A stretch of 64,000 nucleotides of DNA, from the NCBI RefSeq assembly GCF_000021745.1, contig NC_011666.1, positions 558,001 through 622,000 on the forward strand, in the 5' to 3' direction. Each line of letters starts with the position of its first letter. The first letter of the stretch is position 1. Made by a program: the position numbers and the translations under genes. This document shows, one piece after another, positions 21,286 to 33,755 of this stretch. The notes under the pieces were generated by a model, which searched no databases, had not been told where the DNA came from, and was given only the letters and a program-made list of their open reading frames with translations. This DNA comes from Methylocella silvestris BL2 (GTDB lineage: Bacteria; Pseudomonadota; Alphaproteobacteria; Rhizobiales; Beijerinckiaceae).

Positions 21286-22620
21286 ATGCCCGTCAACATC
21301 CTGATGCCCGCCCTTTCGCCGACCATGGAAAAAGGCAATCTCAGCCGATGGTTGAAGAAAGAAGGCGACAAGATCAAATCCGGCGACGTCATCGCTGAAA
21401 TCGAGACCGACAAGGCGACGATGGAGGTCGAGGCGGTGGACGAAGGCGTTCTCGCCAGGATCGTCGTCCCCGATGGCACCGCCGACGTCGCCGTGAACGA
21501 CGTGATCGGGGTCATCGCCGCCGATGGAGAGGACGTATCGGCCGCCGCGGCCCCTGCCGCCGCCAAACCCGCGCCCGCGGCGCCCGCGTCTGCCGCGCCA
21601 GCTTCCGCCCCGTCCGCGCCCGCTGCATCCGCAGCGCAAACGGCTCCGGCGCCCGCCGCCGTCAACGGGCAGGCGGGGCCGCGCCTGTTCGCCTCGCCGC
21701 TCGCGCGCCGCATCGCCAAGGAGTCGGGGCTCGATCTCTCCGGCGTCGCCGGCTCAGGTCCGCATGGCCGCATCGTCGAGCGCGACGTCAAGGCGGCGCT
21801 GGCCCAGCCAAGACCGCAAATCGCCAAGGCGCCGGCGGCGCCCGCCGCGCCGTCTCCGGCCGCGCCGACTCCCGCCCCGGCGTCGGATGAAGCCATCCGC
21901 AAATTCTATGCGCCAGGCTCCTATGACGAGGCGCCGCATGATTCAATGCGCAAGACAATTGCGAGGCGCCTTGTCGAAGCGAGCCAGACGATCCCGCATT
22001 TCTATCTGTCGGTCGACTGCAATCTCGACGCTCTGCTGGCGTTGCGCGAGACGGTGAACGCGCAGGCCTCTCGCGACAAGGACGCCAAGCCCTCTTACAA
22101 AATCTCGGTCAATGATTTCATCATCAAGGGGCTCGCTCTGGCGTTGATCCGCGTGCCGGAAGCCAATGTCACCTGGACCGAATCGGTCATGCTGAAGCAC
22201 AAGCATGCCGATGTCGGCGTCGCCGTCTCAATTCCTGGCGGCCTCATCACGCCGGTTATCCGTTCGGCCGACACGAAGTCGCTGTCGGCGATTTCGAACG
22301 AGATGAAGGATTATGCGGCGCGGGCCAAGGCGCGGAAACTGAAGCCGGAGGAATATCAGGGCGGCTCCTCCTCGGTGTCGAACCTCGGCATGTTCGGCAT
22401 CAAGAATTTTTCCGCCATCATCAACCCCCCGCAATCCTCGATCCTCGCGGTCGGGGCGGGCGAGAAGCGCGTCGTCGTCAAGGACGGCGCGCCGGCGGTG
22501 GCGACGTTGATGAGCGTCACGCTCTCGACCGATCATCGCGCGGTCGATGGGGCGCTTGGCGCCGAGCTGCTCGACGCCTTCAAATCCCTGATTGAGCATC
22601 CGATGTCGATGCTCGTTTGA
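21286..22620 (+). CDS. pdhC: Dihydrolipoamide acetyltransferase (PDH E2)
   Basis: Core acetyltransferase of the PDH complex. It is 444 aa. There is one lipoyl domain (residues 1-80, Lys in [15 protein letters not shown]), an Ala/Pro linker, a peripheral subunit-binding domain (about 128-165: ASPLARRIAKESGLDLSGVAG, GPHGRIVERDV), a second linker, and the catalytic domain. The catalytic domain has VSIPGGLITPVI, SVSNLGMFGIKNFSAIINPPQ and the catalytic His/Asp in TLSTDHRAVDGALGA. Its lipoyl domain closely resembles that of pdhB. 99 bp separate it from pdhB. Confidence 0.97.
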   Translation: MPVNILMPALSPTMEKGNLSRWLKKEGDKIKSGDVIAEIETDKATMEVEAVDEGVLARIVVPDGTADVAVNDVIGVIAADGEDVSAAAAPAAAKPAPAAPASAAPASAPSAPAASAAQTAPAPAAVNGQAGPRLFASPLARRIAKESGLDLSGVAGSGPHGRIVERDVKAALAQPRPQIAKAPAAPAAPSPAAPTPAPASDEAIRKFYAPGSYDEAPHDSMRKTIARRLVEASQTIPHFYLSVDCNLDALLALRETVNAQASRDKDAKPSYKISVNDFIIKGLALALIRVPEANVTWTESVMLKHKHADVGVAVSIPGGLITPVIRSADTKSLSAISNEMKDYAARAKARKLKPEEYQGGSSSVSNLGMFGIKNFSAIINPPQSSILAVGAGEKRVVVKDGAPAVATLMSVTLSTDHRAVDGALGAELLDAFKSLIEHPMSMLV

Positions 22621-22644
22621 AATCATTTCTTTTGCGAGATCCTC

Positions 22645-24087
<1,443 letters not shown>

Positions 24088-24181
24088 TAGGTCGCGCGGT
24101 TGGACAGTCGCCCGCGATCCGCCCATATTGATATCTCAGCAAGACGCCCCGCCAGCCGGCGAGGGCAGGGCAGGAAGACTT

Positions 24182-25159
24182 ATGGCCTCGGATTCTGACC
24201 TCCTCGACACCAAACCAGCCGAGACGCGCCATCCTGAAAAAGCGCACCGGCCGGATCAGCCGACGCTGCGCAAGCCCGACTGGATCCGGGTCAGGGCGCC
24301 GGGCTCGCCCGAATGGGCGGCGACCAACAAGATCGTCAAGGAGCACAAGCTCGTCACGGTCTGCGAGGAAGCCGGCTGCCCCAATATCGGCGAGTGCTGG
24401 GCGAAGAAGCACGCGACCTTCATGATCATGGGCGACACCTGCACAAGGGCCTGCGCCTTCTGCAACGTGAAGACGGGCCTGCCGCGCGCCCTGGATCGCA
24501 ATGAACCGCAGCGGGTCGCCGACGCGGTCGCCAAGCTCGGTCTGTCCCATGTCGTCATCACTTCGGTCGATCGCGACGATCTTTCCGATGGCGGCGCGCG
24601 CCATTTCGCCGAGGTGATCGCGGCGATCCGCAGCCTCAGCCCGAAAACGACGATTGAGGTGCTGACCCCTGACTTTCTGCGCAAACCCGGCGCGCTCGAG
24701 ATTGTCGTCGCCGCCAAGCCGGACGTCTTCAATCATAATCTCGAGACGGTCGCCGGAAAATATCTCGGCGTGCGGCCCGGCGCGCGCTATTTCCATTCGC
24801 TGCGGCTGCTGCAACGGGTGAAGGAGCTCGATCCGACTCTGTTTACGAAATCGGGGATCATGCTCGGCCTCGGCGAAGAACGGCAGGAAGTGCTGCAGCT
24901 GATGGACGATCTGCGCAGCGCCGACGTCGATTTCATGACCATCGGCCAATATTTGCAGCCGACCAAGAAGCACCACGCCGTCGCGCGTTTTGTGACGCCG
25001 GAAGAATTCAATTCCTATGCGGAGATCGGCCGCGCCAAGGGATTTCTCCTGATGTCCTCCTCGCCGCTAACGCGATCGTCGCATCATGCCGGCGAAGATT
25101 TCGCCAGGCTGAAGGCGAAGCGCCAGGCGCTCGCGCCTTGCGCGGAAGCGGGGCAATAG
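24182..25159 (+). CDS. lipA: Lipoyl synthase LipA
   Basis: Radical-SAM enzyme that inserts two sulfurs into octanoyl groups on E2 and H-protein lipoyl domains. It is 325 aa from ATG 24182, which has AGGAAG close upstream; a TTG 54 bases earlier is also open. The auxiliary cluster cysteines are in [13 protein letters not shown]; the radical-SAM triad is in [12 protein letters not shown]; later motifs are [21 protein letters not shown] and GLGEERQEV. Position directly after the PDH genes fits its substrate. Confidence 0.96.
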   Translation: MASDSDLLDTKPAETRHPEKAHRPDQPTLRKPDWIRVRAPGSPEWAATNKIVKEHKLVTVCEEAGCPNIGECWAKKHATFMIMGDTCTRACAFCNVKTGLPRALDRNEPQRVADAVAKLGLSHVVITSVDRDDLSDGGARHFAEVIAAIRSLSPKTTIEVLTPDFLRKPGALEIVVAAKPDVFNHNLETVAGKYLGVRPGARYFHSLRLLQRVKELDPTLFTKSGIMLGLGEERQEVLQLMDDLRSADVDFMTIGQYLQPTKKHHAVARFVTPEEFNSYAEIGRAKGFLLMSSSPLTRSSHHAGEDFARLKAKRQALAPCAEAGQ

Positions 25160-25253
25160 CTAGATCCTGCTCTCAGCTTCGGAGGCCATTGCGCTTCGAC
25201 ATCGATTCACGCTGGCTGTTCAACCTGAGCCGCGCAGCCAGTCATGATGAGAT

Positions 25254-25712
25254 ATGCCGTCTTTCCGCACGACCCGAAAAGTTCGCCATAGCGCGAGGGA
25301 AATGTTCGATCTCGTGGCGGATACCGAAGCCTATCCGCAATTCGTGCCCTTGTGCCTCGACTTGAAGCTTCGCCGCAAAACCGAGGACGCAGGCGTTGTC
25401 ACCAAAGTCGTGCAGATGACGGTCGGCTATAAAGCGCTGCGCGAAACCTTCACAAGCCGCGTCGTCTGCGATCCGCAAATCCTTCAGATCCTGGTCTCTT
25501 ATGTCGACGGCCCGTTCCGGCGACTCGAAAATCGCTGGTCCTTTCGCGACGAGGGGCCGGGGGCCTCGATCGTCGAATTCGAAATCGCCTATGAGTTCCG
25601 CAGCCCGGCGCTGGGGCTCTTGATGGGCGGAGTGTTCGACAAGGCGTTCCGGAAATTCGCCGAAGCCTTCGAACAACGCGCCGACCTCGTTTATGGCGCG
25701 TCCTTGAGATAG
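25254..25712 (+). CDS. COQ10/RatA-like START-domain protein
   Basis: Small lipid-binding protein of the polyketide cyclase/START fold. In eukaryotes and alphaproteobacteria COQ10 is linked to coenzyme Q function; the E. coli relative RatA is described as a toxin, which I do not infer here. It is 152 aa. Readable family blocks are the opening FRTTRKVRHSAREMFDLVADTEAYPQFVPLC, then FTSRVVCDP, IDGPFRRLENRW in the form VDGPFRRLENRW, and the C-terminal FDKAFRKFAEAFEQRA. Located between lipA and pncC as in other Rhizobiales. Confidence 0.85.
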   Translation: MPSFRTTRKVRHSAREMFDLVADTEAYPQFVPLCLDLKLRRKTEDAGVVTKVVQMTVGYKALRETFTSRVVCDPQILQILVSYVDGPFRRLENRWSFRDEGPGASIVEFEIAYEFRSPALGLLMGGVFDKAFRKFAEAFEQRADLVYGASLR

Positions 25713-25719
25713 CGGCGGT

Positions 25720-26211
25720 TTAACGCGCAGCCGCCTCCAAAAGGTCAAGGCCGACCAGGACCGAAGCCATGCGGACCTCATTGCGGCCAAGGTCGCCAAA
25801 GCGCTGTTCGAGGACCTTTGGCTCCGCGCCGCGACGGGCGCAGCCAAAAAAGACCAGCCCAACCGGCTTTGCCGGAGAGCCGCCGCCGGGCCCGGCAATT
25901 CCCGTGACCGACAAGGCCACATCGGCGGGCGAATGCGTCAAAATGCCCGCCGCCATCGCGGCGGCGACGTCCGCGCTGACCGCGCCGACGCGCTCGATCA
26001 ACGCAGCCTCGACGCCAAGGCTTTCGGCCTTCGCTGAGTTGGAATAAGTGACAAAGCCGCGCTCGAAGACGTCCGAGGAGCCCGGGATCGCTGTGACGAG
26101 CGCCGCGATCAGGCCGCCCGTGCAGGATTCGGCGCTGGCGAAGGTGAGGCTGCTCTCGCGATAAAGCGCGACGAGGCCGGCGGCGCGGGCGAGCAGGGGG
26201 TCGCCAAACAT
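25720..26211 (-). CDS. pncC: CinA C-terminal domain nicotinamide-nucleotide amidase
   Basis: Likely deamidates NMN to nicotinate mononucleotide in NAD salvage. It is 163 aa, a stand-alone CinA C-terminal domain. Signatures: TFASAESCTGGLIAALVTAIPGSS, FVTYSNSAKAESLGV, and the conserved SVTGIAGPGGGSPAKPVGLVFFG. The frame is open far upstream into ispDF, but ATG 26211 overlaps the ispDF stop (TGATG) and begins the real domain. It converges on the COQ10-like gene. Confidence 0.93.
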   Translation of the reverse strand: MFGDPLLARAAGLVALYRESSLTFASAESCTGGLIAALVTAIPGSSDVFERGFVTYSNSAKAESLGVEAALIERVGAVSADVAAAMAAGILTHSPADVALSVTGIAGPGGGSPAKPVGLVFFGCARRGAEPKVLEQRFGDLGRNEVRMASVLVGLDLLEAAAR

Positions 26212-27425
26212 CAGAGCGGCAAACGTACGGTGGCGATTGCGAAGGCGGCGATCCCCTCTTCCCGCCCCGTAAAGCCGAGGCGCTCGCTGGTCGTCGCCTT
26301 CACGGCGACGCGGTCGAGGGAAACGCCGACGATCGCCGCGAGGCTGGCGCGAATGGCGTCGCGATGCGGCCCGATCTTCGGCCGTTCGCAGACCACGGTC
26401 GCGTCGATATGGGCGATCATGCCGCCGCGCGCGCGCACCCGCGCCGCCGCCGCCGCGAGGAAAATCTTTGAAGCCGCGCCGCGCCATTGCGGATCGGAGG
26501 GCGGAAAATGGCTGCCGATGTCGCCGTCGGCGAGAGCCCCCAGCAGGGCATCGGTGACGGCGTGGCTTAACACGTCGGCGTCAGAATGGCCGACAAGGCC
26601 ATGATCATGCGACATCTCTACGCCGCCGAGCCAGATATGGTCGCCGGCGCCAAAAGCGTGCACGTCATAGCCTTGCCCCGTTCTGATGTCGGCGAGATCG
26701 CGAATGAGCCTGCCTTCGGCGGCGGCGAGATCCTCAGCGCTCGTAATCTTCATATTGTCGGCGTCCCCCTTGAACACAAAAACGCGATGCCCGGCCCATT
26801 CGGCGATGGCGGCGTCATCGGTCAAATCGGCGGCTCCGGCCGCGGCGGCTTTGCGGTGCGCGTCGAGGATCAGGCTGAAGTCGAAGGCCTGGGGCGTCTG
26901 CACCGCCCGCAGACGCGCGCGCGGTGGGGTGGCGGCGATGCAGGCCTCGACATCGATCTCCTTGATCGTATCGGTGACCGCGATTCCGGGGATCGCGGCG
27001 CCATATTCTCTTGCCGCCTCAATGGCGCGCATGATTAATGTTTCGCTTGCGAAGATTCGTGCAGCATCATGAATCAGAACGATATTCGGGCGGTTCGTAG
27101 GGTCGGCGGCAAGAGCCTCCAGCCCGGCGCGCACGCTGTCTTGCCGGGTCGCGCCGCCCCAGACGGGCGCCGTCAACTGGCCTCGGGCCGCCGGATCGAG
27201 GCCGGCGATCGCCTCGCTATAAAGATCGAAATCGTCGGCATGGATGACGGGCGCGATGATCGCGTCCGGCGCGGCGCGGCCCAGCGCGTTGAGGCTATGG
27301 GCGAGGACGGTTAGGCCGGCCACTTGCCGATATTGCTTTGGCGCCCCGTCGCCGGCGCGCGACCCGCGGCCGGCCGCGACGACAACGATGGCGATTTTGG
27401 CGGGCGGAGGGGCGGGAAATTTCAT
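26211..27425 (-). CDS. ispDF: Bifunctional MEP cytidylyltransferase / MEcPP synthase IspDF
   Basis: Catalyses two steps of the non-mevalonate isoprenoid pathway, as a fusion common in alphaproteobacteria. It is 404 aa from ATG 27425. The IspD half (about 1-240) has the nucleotide loop [32 protein letters not shown]-type IHDAAR, and [11 protein letters not shown]. The IspF half (about 245-404) has [57 protein letters not shown] and [18 protein letters not shown]. Longer starts are open to 27509 but unsupported. Confidence 0.96.
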   Translation of the reverse strand: MKFPAPPPAKIAIVVVAAGRGSRAGDGAPKQYRQVAGLTVLAHSLNALGRAAPDAIIAPVIHADDFDLYSEAIAGLDPAARGQLTAPVWGGATRQDSVRAGLEALAADPTNRPNIVLIHDAARIFASETLIMRAIEAAREYGAAIPGIAVTDTIKEIDVEACIAATPPRARLRAVQTPQAFDFSLILDAHRKAAAAGAADLTDDAAIAEWAGHRVFVFKGDADNMKITSAEDLAAAEGRLIRDLADIRTGQGYDVHAFGAGDHIWLGGVEMSHDHGLVGHSDADVLSHAVTDALLGALADGDIGSHFPPSDPQWRGAASKIFLAAAAARVRARGGMIAHIDATVVCERPKIGPHRDAIRASLAAIVGVSLDRVAVKATTSERLGFTGREEGIAAFAIATVRLPL

Positions 27426-27518
27426 CGAAGGTCCAGAAATCGTGCGGCTGTTCCTCTCGCGTTTCGCAAGCGGCGTCAAATGCGAGCCAAACTGTTGCGA
27501 AAGGTTCAAAAAAGAGGA

Positions 27519-27546
27519 TTGCCGCGCTGCACAAAATGACTATGAT
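27519..27546 (+). promoter_or_regulatory. Promoter of dusB-ntrBC, possibly leaderless
   Basis: TTGCCG (27519-27524) and TATGAT (27541-27546) are 16 bases apart. The expected start point, about 7 bases past the -10, falls on the A of the dusB ATG (27553). No SD is visible before that ATG. Confidence 0.45.
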
Positions 27547-27552
27547 ATAGGC

Positions 27553-28584
27553 ATGAGCGCTGCTGCTGAAAAATTAGGCAAGACGGGGAGAAGCGCTGCG
27601 TTGCGAATTGGATCGGTCGCCCTTCCCGGATGCGCTTTTCTGGCTCCGATGTCGGGCGTGACAGACATTGCGATGCGCCGCGTCGCCCAACGCTTTGGCG
27701 CATCGCTTGTTTTTACCGAAATGGTGGCGGCTGAAGCCTATGCGAAAGGCGACGCAGAGAACCGGCTGAAGGCCGAAGGGCGCGGCGTCGACCCTCATGT
27801 CGTGCAGATCGCCGGTTGCGACGCGCAGTCGATGGCGCGGGCCGCGCGCATCGCCGCCGATTCGGGCGCCGCAATCCTCGACATCAATATGGGCTGTCCC
27901 GCGAAGAAAGTGATCAACGGCTATTCCGGCTCGCATTTGATGCGCGACCTGCCCCTGGCGCTGGATCTGATCCGCGCCACCGTGCGCGCCGTCGACATTC
28001 CCGTGACGCTCAAGATGCGTCTTGGCTGGGATGAAGCCTCGATCAACGCGGCCGAGCTCGGTCGCCTCGCTGAGGCAGAGGGGATCGCCATGCTGACGGT
28101 TCACGGCCGCACGCGCAGTCAATTCTATAACGGCAAGGCGGACTGGCGCGCGATCCGCGCCGTCAAGGAGGCGGTCTCGATTCCGGTCGTCGCCAATGGC
28201 GATTGCGCCAGCCTCGCCGACGCCGCCCGCATGATGGATGTGTCCGGCGCCGACGCGGTGATGATCGGCCGCGCGGCGATCGGCCAGCCCTGGCTCGTCG
28301 GGATGATCGCTGAACGCCTCGCCACGGGCGTGGTCGGCGCGGAGCCGTCGCCGGCGGAAAAGAGCGAGGCGGCGCAGGAACATTACGACGGCGTGCTGCG
28401 CCTGTTCGGGCGCGAGCAGGGGATGCGTCACGCCCGGAAGCACCTTGCGGCTTATGCCGAGCGGTCGGGATCGCCCGCGGCCGGCGCTCTGCGCGCAAGG
28501 CTCGTCACCGCGGACGATCCCGAAACGGTGCGATCGATTCTGAGCGAGTTGTTCGATTTTCCCTTACGCGCGGAGGCGGCATGA
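27553..28584 (+). CDS. dusB: tRNA-dihydrouridine synthase DusB (NifR3)
   Basis: FMN enzyme that reduces uridine in the tRNA D-loop. It is 343 aa. Motifs: [24 protein letters not shown], the active-site Cys in [38 protein letters not shown] and [13 protein letters not shown]. It is the nifR3 that heads the ntrBC operon in alphaproteobacteria. The frame is open upstream, but no start codon with SD is present before ATG 27553, so the mRNA may be leaderless. The stop overlaps ntrB by 4 bp. Confidence 0.95.
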   Translation: MSAAAEKLGKTGRSAALRIGSVALPGCAFLAPMSGVTDIAMRRVAQRFGASLVFTEMVAAEAYAKGDAENRLKAEGRGVDPHVVQIAGCDAQSMARAARIAADSGAAILDINMGCPAKKVINGYSGSHLMRDLPLALDLIRATVRAVDIPVTLKMRLGWDEASINAAELGRLAEAEGIAMLTVHGRTRSQFYNGKADWRAIRAVKEAVSIPVVANGDCASLADAARMMDVSGADAVMIGRAAIGQPWLVGMIAERLATGVVGAEPSPAEKSEAAQEHYDGVLRLFGREQGMRHARKHLAAYAERSGSPAAGALRARLVTADDPETVRSILSELFDFPLRAEAA

Positions 28585-29729
28585 TGGCGGTGCTATGGGC
28601 TCCTCGTTCCCATGAGGCTGCGGCGCGCCCGTCCGCGCTCGATCCGGCCAGGATGCTCGACGCCTTGCCGCATCCCGTGCTAGCTGTCACCCTCGATGGA
28701 GCCGTCACGGACGCCAATGTCGCCGCCGAAACCTTCTTCGGGATGAGCCGCGAGGCGATGCGCCAGCATCGCCTGAACCAGCTTGTCGCGTCGGGCTCGC
28801 CGCTGCTGCAATTTGTCGAACAGGTCAATGCAAGCGGAGCCGCGCAGAATAGCTACCGCGTCGAGCTGACCCTGGCGCGGAGCGGGGCCGAACTGCTCGT
28901 CGACATTTTCGTGACGCCGCTGCCGGAAAGTCAGGACGGCGTCGTCGTCATGCTGCAGGAGCGCTCGGTCACCGAAAAAATGGAGCGCCAGCTGACGCAT
29001 CGCGGCGGCGCGCGCTCCGTCGCCGCCATGGCCTCGATGCTCGCGCATGAAATCAAGAACCCGCTATCAGGCATCAGAGGCGCGGCGCAGCTGCTCGAGA
29101 CCGAGGCCAATGATTCCGACCGGGCGCTGACCCGGCTGATCTGCGAAGAGACCGACCGGATCGTCAAGCTGGTTGACCGCATGAGCGCTTTCTCGGACGG
29201 ACGGCCGATTGAACGCGAAAGCGTCAATATTCACGCGATCCTCGACCATGTGAAGAAAGTGGCGCAAGCGGGCTTCGCGCGGCACATCCGGTTTCATGAA
29301 AATTACGATCCCTCGCTGCCGCTCGTTCTCGGCAACAGGGATCAGCTGGTGCAGATGTTCCTCAACCTCGTCAAGAACGCGGCGGAGGCCATCGAGGTCG
29401 GCAAAGACGGCGACATCGAGCTTTCAACGGCGTTCCGCCCCGGCGTTCGCATGCAGATTCCGGGAGAAAAAGCGCCCGTCAGCCTGCCGCTCGAATGCTG
29501 CGTCCGGGACAATGGCCAGGGCGTCCCGGCCGACGTCATGCCTTATCTGTTCGATCCCTTCATCACCACCAAGGCAAGCGGAACTGGCCTTGGACTTGCA
29601 TTGGTTGCGAAGATTATCGGGGACCACGGCGGCGTGATCGAATGTGAGTCCGCGATGCGGCGCACGACTTTCCGGGTTCTCATGCCGATGTATTCGGCTC
29701 CCGCGCAGGCGGATGGCGCGGACCTCTGA
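28581..29729 (+). CDS. ntrB: Nitrogen regulation sensor kinase NtrB
   Basis: Cytoplasmic histidine kinase/phosphatase acting on NtrC under PII control. It is 382 aa. The PAS domain is at about 25-130 ([21 protein letters not shown]). The H-box is [21 protein letters not shown] with the phospho-acceptor at His156. The ATPase part has the N-box [12 protein letters not shown], the G1 box [11 protein letters not shown] and the G2 box [13 protein letters not shown]. It overlaps dusB by 4 bp (ATGATG) and precedes ntrC by about 100 bp. Confidence 0.95.
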   Translation: MMAVLWAPRSHEAAARPSALDPARMLDALPHPVLAVTLDGAVTDANVAAETFFGMSREAMRQHRLNQLVASGSPLLQFVEQVNASGAAQNSYRVELTLARSGAELLVDIFVTPLPESQDGVVVMLQERSVTEKMERQLTHRGGARSVAAMASMLAHEIKNPLSGIRGAAQLLETEANDSDRALTRLICEETDRIVKLVDRMSAFSDGRPIERESVNIHAILDHVKKVAQAGFARHIRFHENYDPSLPLVLGNRDQLVQMFLNLVKNAAEAIEVGKDGDIELSTAFRPGVRMQIPGEKAPVSLPLECCVRDNGQGVPADVMPYLFDPFITTKASGTGLGLALVAKIIGDHGGVIECESAMRRTTFRVLMPMYSAPAQADGADL

Positions 29730-29834
29730 CAACGGATCGTCTCGACGCAAGTCCCTGGAAGATCAAAGCGCGCAGCGACAGGGTTGCGGCGCTGGCGCTT
29801 ATCCGCTTTCGCGCCTGAACAAAAGGCTATGGCT

Positions 29835-31310
<1,476 letters not shown>

Positions 31311-31477
31311 TCGATTCGCCCGATCGGTCTGAAATGCGCAAACTTCGCTGCTCATCGGAGGCGACATTTCCTTGGCGCGCGCGTCATGGCCGCGGAAATG
31401 TCGCAATCGCGCAACACCGTGGCATAATGGCAACTTCCGTTTCTATGGATTGATGCCGTCGGTCCGGCTGACAGAAG

Positions 31478-33745
31478 ATGCGCGACAGGTTGGAAGCACC
31501 AAAAAATCAGGGAGCATCGCGCAGCCAGCGGCGCTTTACGGTCCGCTATGGACCCGCCGTCGTCATATTGGTTCTGCTGATTGCGCTCGGCAGCTTTCTC
31601 ATCTTCGCCGGCTTCACGCCGGTGCCGCCGAGCGATGCGGTTCTGCTTGGCCTCCTGATCGCCAATGTGGTTGGCATCTTCGTCGTCCTTTGCTTCATCC
31701 TGATCGAAGCCTATTCGCTGTTTCGGGCGCGCCGCGCCGGCGTCGCCGGCGCGCAGCTTCATATCCAGATCGTTGCGCTGTTCTCGATCGTCGCGGCGGC
31801 GCCGGCGCTGCTGATGGCCTGGGTCGGCTCGGTCACGCTGGAACGGAGCCTCAATCCCGGCTTCATGCATGATGGGCGGGCCTTCGTTCAGACGACGATC
31901 GACGCGGCGCGCTTGTTTCGCGAGGCGCAATGCAAATCACTGCTGCAGGAAGCGCGGCTGACCGCCTCGGACCTCGACCGGGCCAAGCTGATGTTCGAGG
32001 TCGACCGGCCGCTGTTTCGTGACTTTTTCACCTCGCGCACGCGCTTTCTCGGCTTCACTGCGGCAGCTCTCATGAAGCCGGACGGATCGGTCATCGAAAA
32101 GATCGAAACGGGATCAGCGATCGGCACGACGATCGTCCGGCCCGAGCCGGCGGATTTCGACGACGCCAAGAAAAACGAGCCGCTCTGTCTCATTCTCGAT
32201 GAGGGGAGAACCTTCGCCGCCGTCAGGGCGATGATCTCCTTCGAGAACACCTTCCTTTACGTCGCGCGCCCGGTTGATCCCTTTACGGTGGAGTTCCCGC
32301 GCCAGGCGGCGCGGCTCGTGACGCTTTACGACGCCTTCGACAGCCATCGCCGCAGCATTCAGATCGCTTTCGCGACGATGTTCATTCTGATCGCGCTGAT
32401 CATGCTTTTGTCGGCGACCTGGCTCGGCCTCTCTTTCGCCAATCGTCTCGTCGCGCCGATCCGGCGCCTCATCGCCGCGACCGATCAGGTCTCGTCCGGC
32501 AATCTCAATGTGCAGGTCGCGGTGCGCAAATCGGAAGGCGATCTCGCCCATCTCGGCGAAACCTTCAACAAGATGACATCGGAGCTGCGCCTGCAGCAGA
32601 ACCGCCTGATCGCTGCGAGCAGCCTCATCGATGAGCGCCGCCTGTTCACCGAGGCGGTCCTGTCCGGCGTTCCCGTCGCTGTCGTCAGCGTCGGCTCGAA
32701 AGGCGAGATCACGGTGCTGAACCCCTCGGCGGCGCGGCTGGTGCAGCCGGACGGCGAAGGAGCCAAATCGATCCTCGGCCAGCCGCTCGACAACGTCTTG
32801 CCCGAGATCCGGGAGGTCTTTGCCGAAGCGCGCGCCGGCCAGTCGCGCATGGCGCCGGCTGAAATCTCGATCGTGCGCGGCGGGCTGGAGCGGCTCTTCA
32901 GCGTCTCCATCACCACCGTGCCCACGGGCCGCGGCGGCAGGAGCTATATCGTCACGCTCGACGACATCACCGATCTCGTCAGCGCGCAGCGGACCGCCGC
33001 CTGGGCCGACGTCGCCCGCCGCATCGCCCACGAAATTCGCAACCCGCTGACGCCGATCCAGCTTTCGGCCGAGCGGCTCAAGCGCAAATATGGACGGCTC
33101 ATCACGCAGGACAGGGACATCTTCGATCAATGCACCGATACGATCATTCGCCAGGTCGACGACATCAAGCGCATGGTCGATGAGTTTTCCTCCTTCGCCC
33201 GGATGCCGAAGCCGCGCGTCGAAAACAACGATCTTGGCGAATGCGTGCGCCGCGTCCTGTTTCTGATGCGGGTCGCCCATCCGAACATCATCTTCGAGGA
33301 CAGCCTGCCCGAGGAGCCTGTGCATGGCCGCTTCGACCGGCGCCTTCTGTCACAAGCCTTGACCAACATCGTAAAGAACGCGACTGAAGGCATTGAGGCC
33401 GAAGTGGCGGCGAGCGGGCCGTTCGAAGGCCATATCGGCGTCGCGCTTTCCGTCTCGGAGGACATGGTGGTCATCGACGTTGTCGATAATGGGAAGGGGT
33501 TCCCGAAGGACAACCGGCAGCGGCTGCTGGAGCCCTACATGACGACGAGAGCCGAGGGCACCGGACTCGGGCTCCCGATCGTCGCCAAGATCCTTGCCGA
33601 CCATGGCGGCGGACTTGAATTGCGCGATGCGCCGAGAGGGCGGGGCGCATGGGTCCGCCTGTTCTTCCCGCTCGACCAGGCGACGCCGGATCAGGCGGAC
33701 GCTTCATCTGAAGTTGTGACCGCAACGGCAACTCAAGACTCGTGA
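31478..33745 (+). CDS. ntrY: Membrane sensor kinase NtrY
   Basis: Inner-membrane histidine kinase paired with NtrX; linked to nitrogen, redox and envelope control in alphaproteobacteria. It is 755 aa. Three N-terminal transmembrane helices lie within about residues 25-110, a periplasmic or extracytoplasmic section follows, then a fourth helix (MFILIALIMLLSATWLGLSFA, about 305-325). After that come a HAMP region (NRLVAPIRRLIAATDQVSSGNL), a PAS domain, the H-box IAHEIRNPLTPIQLSAERLKRKY with His518, and the ATPase boxes NIVKNATEGI, VVDNGKGFP and GTGLGLPIVAKI. A gap of 167 bp separates it from ntrC; a CATAAT -10-like hexamer lies in it, but no good -35. Confidence 0.95.
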   Translation: MRDRLEAPKNQGASRSQRRFTVRYGPAVVILVLLIALGSFLIFAGFTPVPPSDAVLLGLLIANVVGIFVVLCFILIEAYSLFRARRAGVAGAQLHIQIVALFSIVAAAPALLMAWVGSVTLERSLNPGFMHDGRAFVQTTIDAARLFREAQCKSLLQEARLTASDLDRAKLMFEVDRPLFRDFFTSRTRFLGFTAAALMKPDGSVIEKIETGSAIGTTIVRPEPADFDDAKKNEPLCLILDEGRTFAAVRAMISFENTFLYVARPVDPFTVEFPRQAARLVTLYDAFDSHRRSIQIAFATMFILIALIMLLSATWLGLSFANRLVAPIRRLIAATDQVSSGNLNVQVAVRKSEGDLAHLGETFNKMTSELRLQQNRLIAASSLIDERRLFTEAVLSGVPVAVVSVGSKGEITVLNPSAARLVQPDGEGAKSILGQPLDNVLPEIREVFAEARAGQSRMAPAEISIVRGGLERLFSVSITTVPTGRGGRSYIVTLDDITDLVSAQRTAAWADVARRIAHEIRNPLTPIQLSAERLKRKYGRLITQDRDIFDQCTDTIIRQVDDIKRMVDEFSSFARMPKPRVENNDLGECVRRVLFLMRVAHPNIIFEDSLPEEPVHGRFDRRLLSQALTNIVKNATEGIEAEVAASGPFEGHIGVALSVSEDMVVIDVVDNGKGFPKDNRQRLLEPYMTTRAEGTGLGLPIVAKILADHGGGLELRDAPRGRGAWVRLFFPLDQATPDQADASSEVVTATATQDS

Positions 33746-33755
33746 AGGAAACGTC

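Noticed and set aside
31311-31477. Sigma-54 promoter before ntrY
   Set aside because: A TGGC is present, but no GC at the matching -12 position.
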